A stretch of DNA of 11,001 nt from JAJDBU01 sp046756925 (GTDB lineage Bacteria; Nitrospirota; Nitrospiria; SBBL01; JAADHI01). Below the pieces are notes generated by a model, which did no database searches, was not told the DNA's origin, and saw only the letters and a list, made by a program, of their open reading frames with translations. The stretch is from positions 1 to 11,001 of the forward strand of contig JBHHXH010000080.1 of NCBI GenBank assembly GCA_046756925.1, read 5' to 3'. How positions within the stretch are numbered: position 1 is the first letter of the stretch; every line of letters starts with the position of its first letter. Both the position numbers and the translations under genes were made by a program. Of the stretch, positions 6,609 to 11,001 are shown one piece after another.

Positions 6609-8789
6609 ATGTTATTTGGACGTCATACAAAAAACCCGATCCAACTGCCGGTCAAAGCGGTTGAAAAATGGATCTACACCACCTGCGGCTACTGCTCGAC
6701 AGGCTGCTCTCTGGATGTCGGAGTCGACAAAAATGGCATTGCCATCACGACCCGGGGGGTGGCCGATGCCGATGTCAATCGAGGGAAGCTCTGCCTGAAA
6801 GGGATCTATGAATTCGAGGTGTTTCGTTCCCAGAATCGCGGCAGAACGCCCCTCATTCGGAAGAGCCTCTCCGACACCTTTACCGAAACCAGCTGGGACG
6901 AATGCCTCAACCTTACCGCCTCTGAAATCCAACGGATTCAGGCCCTTTATGGCCGTGACAGTTTTGCTATTGTCTCAACGGGACAAATCTACACGGAAGA
7001 GTTCTACACCCTCGGCAAGCTTGTCCGCGCCGTGATCGGAACCAACAATTATGACGGCAACACCACGCTTTGCATGGCCTCCGCCGTTTCCGGCTACAAA
7101 CGTTCTTTTGGAAGCGACGGACCGCCCGGCTGCTATGACGACTTCGATCAGACAAACTGTCTCCTCGCCATCGGCTCCAACCTACCGGAGCAACACCCGA
7201 TCATCTATTATCGTTTGAAAGCGGCCCAGGACCGGCGACATTTCCCTATCATTGTCGTCGATCCCCGCGTCACGATGTTCGCCCAGATGGCCGATATCCA
7301 TCTCCCCATCAAGCCGGGAACGGATCTGGTTCTCTTGAATGCCCTGGCGCAGGTCGTTCTCACGGAGGGGCTGGAGGATCAGCGCTATATCCAGGCGCAC
7401 ACAAGCGGCTTTGGCGAATTTAGGAAGCTCGTTGAGCAATACAGCCCAGAGATGGCTGAAAAGATCTGCGGTATTTCCGCGAAGACCATCCGCAGGGTTG
7501 CCCGCATGTATGCGGAAGCCGTGACGGCGATGACGATCTGGACCATGGGCATCAATCAATCGACCCACGGTTCGGATGGTGTGGTCGCCATCAACAACCT
7601 GAACCTCATCACCGGCAATATCGGACGACCGGGGGGCACGGCTCTCTCAATCACCGGCCAGTGCAATGCAATGGGAACACGAGAGTTTTCATCCTGTTCC
7701 GGTCTTCCCGGCTACCGGGTATTAGAGAAAGAGGAAGATAGACAGTTCATGTCAGAATTCTGGGGGGTAGAAGCCTCTTTCTTTCCGCCTAAACGAGGCA
7801 TGGCCGAAACCGACATCTTTCCGGCGATAGAACGGGGTGAAATCAAGGGCCTCTGGCTGATCGCCACCAATCCGATGACCTCTATGCCAGACACAACCCG
7901 GATCAGAAAATCCCTGGAACAACTCGAGTTCCTGGTGGTCCAGGACGCCTATTCTGATGTGGAGACAAATGAATATGCACATGTGTTTTTTCCGGCCACC
8001 CTCTGGGGAGAAAAAGAAGGGGTCTTCACAAATACCGAGCGGCGGGTCAATCTGGTGCGGAAGGTGATGGATCCTCCGGGTGAGGCGAAGTCGGATCTCT
8101 GGATTTTCACGGAACTGGCTCAGCGCTTCGAACGGGGAAGAAAAATGTCATTTTCGAGTACCACATCGGAGGTTTTTGAGGAAATCAAGACGCTTTCCTT
8201 AGGCCGACTCTGTGATTATTCCGAGATGAGTCATGACAAGATTGAGAAACAACGCGGTATTCAATGGCCCTGCAATGCCGACCATCCGGAAGGCAGCAGA
8301 CGCCTCTATGAAGCGGGCCGTTTTCAGCATCCCGATGGGCGTGCGAGGTTGATCCCACTCCCCTTTGTCGATAACAATGAATGTCCAGATCAGGAATATC
8401 CCTTCTGGCTCAACAGCGGCCGGCTGGTGGAACAGTGGCATACCCGGACCAAAACCGGGAAGATCGGCAATCTAAATAAATTCAGTCCGACCCCCTTTAT
8501 GGAGATGAATCCCAGGGCGGCCGCACGACTTGGGATTGAAGCGATGGACTACGTTCGGGTCCTTTCCCGCCGTGCCGACGCCGTCGTCCTAGTGCAGTTA
8601 AGCGAACGGGTCGCCCCCGACACGGTCTTCATCCCGATGCATTACTACAACTGTGTCAACCGTCTTGCCCTCGGTCTCCTCGACCCCTACTCCCGGCAAC
8701 CTGCCTACAAACAGTCGGCGGTGAGGATCGAAGGTCTGGCGGATCAGGAGGCGGCCGCCCGGGAAAATGTTGCGATGCGGAATTACTAG
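6609..8789 (+). CDS. nasA: Nitrate reductase catalytic subunit, NasA/NarB type
   Basis: This 726-residue protein is a molybdopterin bis-MGD enzyme of the assimilatory nitrate reductase branch. C26-x2-C29-x3-C33-x28-C62 binds an N-terminal [4Fe-4S] cluster. C155 in TTLCMASAVSGY is the expected molybdenum ligand, followed by GSDGPPGCYDD. QCNAMGTRE (351-359) is typical of NasA/NarB proteins. The C-terminal molybdopterin-dinucleotide domain is present (about 600-720). There is no Tat signal, so it should stay in the cytoplasm, and no C-terminal BFD domain; the length matches cyanobacterial NarB. It would reduce nitrate to nitrite for the enzyme encoded at 2771. The DmsBC-like fusion downstream is the likely electron donor. 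The ATG at 6609 lacks a well-spaced ribosome binding site (GAAGGA ends 15 bases upstream), so initiation may be weak or the true start slightly different. The TAG stop lies inside the foot of the inverted repeat at 8786. Confidence 0.92.
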   Translation: MLFGRHTKNPIQLPVKAVEKWIYTTCGYCSTGCSLDVGVDKNGIAITTRGVADADVNRGKLCLKGIYEFEVFRSQNRGRTPLIRKSLSDTFTETSWDECLNLTASEIQRIQALYGRDSFAIVSTGQIYTEEFYTLGKLVRAVIGTNNYDGNTTLCMASAVSGYKRSFGSDGPPGCYDDFDQTNCLLAIGSNLPEQHPIIYYRLKAAQDRRHFPIIVVDPRVTMFAQMADIHLPIKPGTDLVLLNALAQVVLTEGLEDQRYIQAHTSGFGEFRKLVEQYSPEMAEKICGISAKTIRRVARMYAEAVTAMTIWTMGINQSTHGSDGVVAINNLNLITGNIGRPGGTALSITGQCNAMGTREFSSCSGLPGYRVLEKEEDRQFMSEFWGVEASFFPPKRGMAETDIFPAIERGEIKGLWLIATNPMTSMPDTTRIRKSLEQLEFLVVQDAYSDVETNEYAHVFFPATLWGEKEGVFTNTERRVNLVRKVMDPPGEAKSDLWIFTELAQRFERGRKMSFSSTTSEVFEEIKTLSLGRLCDYSEMSHDKIEKQRGIQWPCNADHPEGSRRLYEAGRFQHPDGRARLIPLPFVDNNECPDQEYPFWLNSGRLVEQWHTRTKTGKIGNLNKFSPTPFMEMNPRAAARLGIEAMDYVRVLSRRADAVVLVQLSERVAPDTVFIPMHYYNCVNRLALGLLDPYSRQPAYKQSAVRIEGLADQEAAARENVAMRNY

Positions 8790-8949
8790 CGTTTAGTTGC
8801 GAAAGCAATCGATATTATCGCAGCTGAGCCGCCACCTCGGTAAGGCGCGAGGAGAGCGCATATTGCCGACTATGTAAACGACGAGCAACGCATCCGAGGT
8901 GGATGAATCGGTTGTGATAATATTGGTTATTTTCGTAATTGAGCACTAG
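8786..8949 (+). repeat. 164-base imperfect inverted repeat, possible RNA structure or MITE
   Basis: Bases 8786-8827 pair with 8908-8949 in strict register (positions sum to 17735). Of 42 pairs, 30 are Watson-Crick, 10 are G:U on the + strand and only 2 are C:A mismatches. After a small internal loop, 8832-8840 pair perfectly with 8894-8902. The central 53 bases (8841-8893) fold only weakly. The ends are CTAG at both sides, so a TA- or CTAG-flanked mobile remnant is one reading. The bias toward G:U favours selection on RNA transcribed in the direction of the genes. The left foot contains the stop codon of the nitrate reductase, and the right foot touches the only ribosome-binding-like bases (AGG, 8948-8950) of the next gene. 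Confidence 0.8.
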
Positions 8950-8958
8950 GATAAATAG

Positions 8959-10746
8959 ATGAAGAGTCAGCACGGCACGCCGATCGCCCTTGATGAGGTC
9001 CATCCAAATCTGTCCGGGGTCTCCCTGGAGATCAACGGCAAAGCAAGCCATCCAGACAATGCGGACCGCTACAAGCAGCACGGCTTTCACTTTAACGCCG
9101 ATAACTGTATCGCCTGTCATGCCTGCGAGTCGGCCTGTTCCGAAAAGAATAACCTCCCGCCCCATCTCGCCTATCGGACGGTCGGAACGATTGAAGGGGG
9201 ATGTTATCCCAATGTTACACGCATCAATATCTCGATGGCCTGCAACCACTGTGAGGACCCGGTCTGCCTGAAAGGATGTCCGACACGGGCCTATACAAAA
9301 TATCTGGAGTACGGCGCAGTCCTGCAGGATCCGGAGATCTGTTTCGGTTGCGGCTACTGCACCTGGGTCTGTCCCTATAACGCCCCCCAGCTTGATCCGG
9401 TCTTAGGCCAGGTTCAGAAGTGCAATATGTGCATAGACCGGCTCGAGGTCGGCCTGCAACCGGCCTGTGTCTCTGCCTGCCTCGGGAATGCCCTTGAATT
9501 CGGTATCATCGAGGAGATCCCCAAAGGACGACAAGAGGCCAAATTGACCCTTCCCTCTTTTCCCGACCCAGAAATTTCACGACCGAACATTCGTTTTGAA
9601 CAAATGCGTGACCTCCCAGAGGCATTCGGCCGGATGGATGCCCTCCCGATGCACTATCAACGGGATGAAATCCAAAGTAATCATTTCAAGGTCAGGGAGA
9701 AGATAAATAGGAAAATAGGAGGCTGGGGGTTTGACAAGCTCCGCTCCCGGGAGGATCCCCTCGTTCTCTTCACCCTTGTCTCTCAGTTTACCGTCGGGAG
9801 CTTTCTCCTCCTCTTTCTTCTACCGCGTCTGATAGGATCAAGCTCGAATTCCTTAACGATTCAGGCCCATCCCTATGCCTTTGGCGGGTTAGTCCTTGGT
9901 CTTGTGATTATTCAGACCCTTGGTCTCGTTTCATCGACGCTCCATCTTGGTAAGCCCCAATACTTCTATCGCGCCTTCAATAACCTCCGCCACTCCTGGG
10001 TCAGCCGTGAGATCGCCGCAATGGGGACCTTCTTCAATCTACTCGGGGCCTATACCCTCGTCACGCTTTTTCCAGGAATCATGGGATGGTTGCCAGAAGG
10101 ATTGTCTCTAAATCTCCCGGACCTGTTTGGATGGGGCGCATCCCTGACGGGACCGGTCGGCATCTATTGCATGTATCGTTGCTACCGGATTCCTGCGCGC
10201 CCCTTCTGGGATCATTGGCACACGGGGGGAGTCTTTTTTGCGAGCGGCCTGATTCTCGGGAGCGGCATGCTGGGTCTCACTTTCGGGAGTGCAGGCCTCC
10301 TCACCGGAGAAGCGATTGAAGCTCTTCTCAACCTTCTTGCCTGGCCGCTTGCGGCCGGACTGGGGCTTCAGGGGATTGCCCTCTATGTGCATCGAATGTA
10401 TCTTGAACGCCGCGGTGAAGAAGCCTCAGTTTCCAGGATGTTGATGCTAGGAGCGCAAGGGAAGGTCCACCGTCTCCGCCTATGTATGTGGGCAATCTTG
10501 ATGGCCGCTTCTCTCGCCTTTATCCTCTTTCCACTTAGCGGATCTGTCGGATTGGCCGCATGGACATTGGTCTTTATCCTGGCCCTCTGCAACGAAATTA
10601 TCGGCCGCGCTCTCTTCTACATCCTGGTCGTCCCGACCACGGTCCCAAGGGCCTTCTTCTGGGGAAACCAGCGTTTTGAAACCGACGCTCGGAAGAGCGG
10701 CCTGGCGGTCCTGCCCCAGGTGGGGGTGGTAGAGGAAGGGCATTAG
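8959..10746 (+). CDS. DmsB-DmsC fusion: four-cluster ferredoxin joined to membrane anchor
   Basis: The 595 residues combine two subunits. Residues about 40-190 match DmsB-type electron-transfer subunits, with four cysteine groups for four [4Fe-4S] clusters: C50/53/56/60, C95/98/103/107, C128/131/134/138 and C155/158/170/174. All sixteen ligands are present. From about residue 255 the protein is membrane-embedded, with about eight hydrophobic segments, as in DmsC anchors, which oxidise menaquinol. No Tat or Sec signal precedes the ferredoxin part, so the clusters should face the cytoplasm beside the nitrate reductase encoded upstream. Predicted role: passing electrons from quinol to the NasA-like enzyme. 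DmsB and DmsC are normally separate genes; the length exceeds their sum. The ATG at 8959 is the first in frame after a stop at 8956 and has only a weak AGG about 8 bases upstream. Partnership with the upstream gene is inferred from order and strand. Confidence 0.88.
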   Translation: MKSQHGTPIALDEVHPNLSGVSLEINGKASHPDNADRYKQHGFHFNADNCIACHACESACSEKNNLPPHLAYRTVGTIEGGCYPNVTRINISMACNHCEDPVCLKGCPTRAYTKYLEYGAVLQDPEICFGCGYCTWVCPYNAPQLDPVLGQVQKCNMCIDRLEVGLQPACVSACLGNALEFGIIEEIPKGRQEAKLTLPSFPDPEISRPNIRFEQMRDLPEAFGRMDALPMHYQRDEIQSNHFKVREKINRKIGGWGFDKLRSREDPLVLFTLVSQFTVGSFLLLFLLPRLIGSSSNSLTIQAHPYAFGGLVLGLVIIQTLGLVSSTLHLGKPQYFYRAFNNLRHSWVSREIAAMGTFFNLLGAYTLVTLFPGIMGWLPEGLSLNLPDLFGWGASLTGPVGIYCMYRCYRIPARPFWDHWHTGGVFFASGLILGSGMLGLTFGSAGLLTGEAIEALLNLLAWPLAAGLGLQGIALYVHRMYLERRGEEASVSRMLMLGAQGKVHRLRLCMWAILMAASLAFILFPLSGSVGLAAWTLVFILALCNEIIGRALFYILVVPTTVPRAFFWGNQRFETDARKSGLAVLPQVGVVEEGH

Positions 10747-10753
10747 TCCCACA

Positions 10754-10769
10754 TTCCGCGATTGCGGAA
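10754..10769 (+). terminator. Short hairpin after the DmsBC gene, weak terminator candidate
   Basis: TTCCGC and GCGGAA flank a GATT loop 7 bases after the stop codon. The stem is six pairs, but an A-rich stretch follows rather than a T-run, so intrinsic termination on the + strand is doubtful. Confidence 0.3.
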
Positions 10770-10853
10770 AATGAAACCGCCAAGCCCTCCTGTTCCGACA
10801 CTAGATAATCCCCACTTTTTGAATTGGCACCCAAGATAAGCCGAGCCGCGGCT

Positions 10854-10912
10854 AAATTGCTTGAATCGATCACCCTAGCACGTTATAGTGGGTTAGATCG
10901 TTCAAGTTATTT
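10854..10912. repeat. Imperfect inverted repeat
   Basis: Bases 10854-10871 pair with 10896-10912, with one mismatch, one G:U and one bulged T (10866). The cores are CTTGAA with TTCAAG and CGATC with GATCG. A further CCC/GGG pairing closes a loop of about 14 bases. It could be a terminator region or another palindromic relic. Just outside it is a perfect ten-base palindrome, AGCCGCGGCT (10844-10853). Confidence 0.5.
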
Positions 10913-11001
10913 GCAGGATTTAGGTGGACTTAATTTTCACGACCCTTAAGTGCAAATCTACTTAGGCCCTTTTCATCCCCATCTCGAAGAAACCTTTGTT
11001 T

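Larger units (their letters stand above)
10747..11001. other. Non-coding end of window
   Basis: These 255 bases hold no supported gene on either strand. They contain the two inverted repeats listed and a lower-GC tail. On the minus strand a reading frame enters from the window edge and stops at 10962-10964; it is too short to judge. Confidence 0.5.

Noticed and set aside
8786..8949. Integron attC site
   Set aside because: The length and palindromic shape invite it, but the expected core-site ends (RYYYAAC and GTTRRRY) are not at the proper positions and no integrase or cassette is present.
10962..11001. Minus-strand reading frame entering from the edge and ending with residues MGMKRA
   Set aside because: Only about a dozen residues are visible and another minus frame is also open there, so it cannot be told from chance.

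Overview
The window is a nitrate and nitrite assimilation locus from a bacterium. All recognisable genes are on the + strand and most overlap their neighbours. Base composition is moderate, slightly GC-rich by eye. NifI-type PII proteins, a SUOX-family molybdoprotein, an NNP nitrate porter and a DmsBC-like membrane module together suggest an environmental chemolithotroph or anaerobe of the Nitrospirota, Methylomirabilota or deltaproteobacterial kind. That placement is a guess; there is no rRNA or other marker gene.

Layout: (1) 1-899, the 3' part of a gene joining a sulfite-oxidase-family molybdopterin domain to a C-terminal PII domain. (2) 896-1222, a free-standing PII protein. (3) 1219-2781, an NNP-family nitrate/nitrite transporter. 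(4) 2771-5971, a 1066-residue nitrite reductase in which the FAD/NAD(P)H and [2Fe-2S] half of NirB is joined to a complete two-repeat NirA-type siroheme/[4Fe-4S] reductase. (5) 5974-6288, another PII protein. These five overlap by 4, 4 and 11 bases, and the last start sits 3 bases past the previous stop, so they look like one translationally coupled operon. (6) 6289-6608, a 320-base gap holding the frame-broken remains of a second NirB-like gene and a REP-like palindrome. (7) 6609-8789, a NasA/NarB-type nitrate reductase catalytic subunit. (8) 8786-8949, a long imperfect inverted repeat. (9) 8959-10746, a DmsB-DmsC fusion, i.e. a four-cluster ferredoxin joined to a membrane anchor. (10) 10747-11001, non-coding, with weaker inverted repeats.

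Inferred pathway: the porter brings in nitrate. The cytoplasmic molybdenum enzyme reduces it to nitrite with electrons drawn from the quinol pool through the DmsBC-like subunit. The NirB/NirA fusion reduces nitrite to ammonium with NAD(P)H. Three PII domains encoded in the same operon would read 2-oxoglutarate and adenylate status and could control transport or reduction directly. Two of them, one fused to the SUOX domain and the free one beside it, resemble the NifI2 and NifI1 pair known from nitrogenase control.

Most unusual are the SUOX-PII fusion, the PII trio in a nitrate operon, the NirB/NirA fusion, and the 164-base palindrome between the nitrate reductase and its electron-transfer subunit. 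The imperfect pairs of that palindrome are mostly G:U when read on the coding strand.
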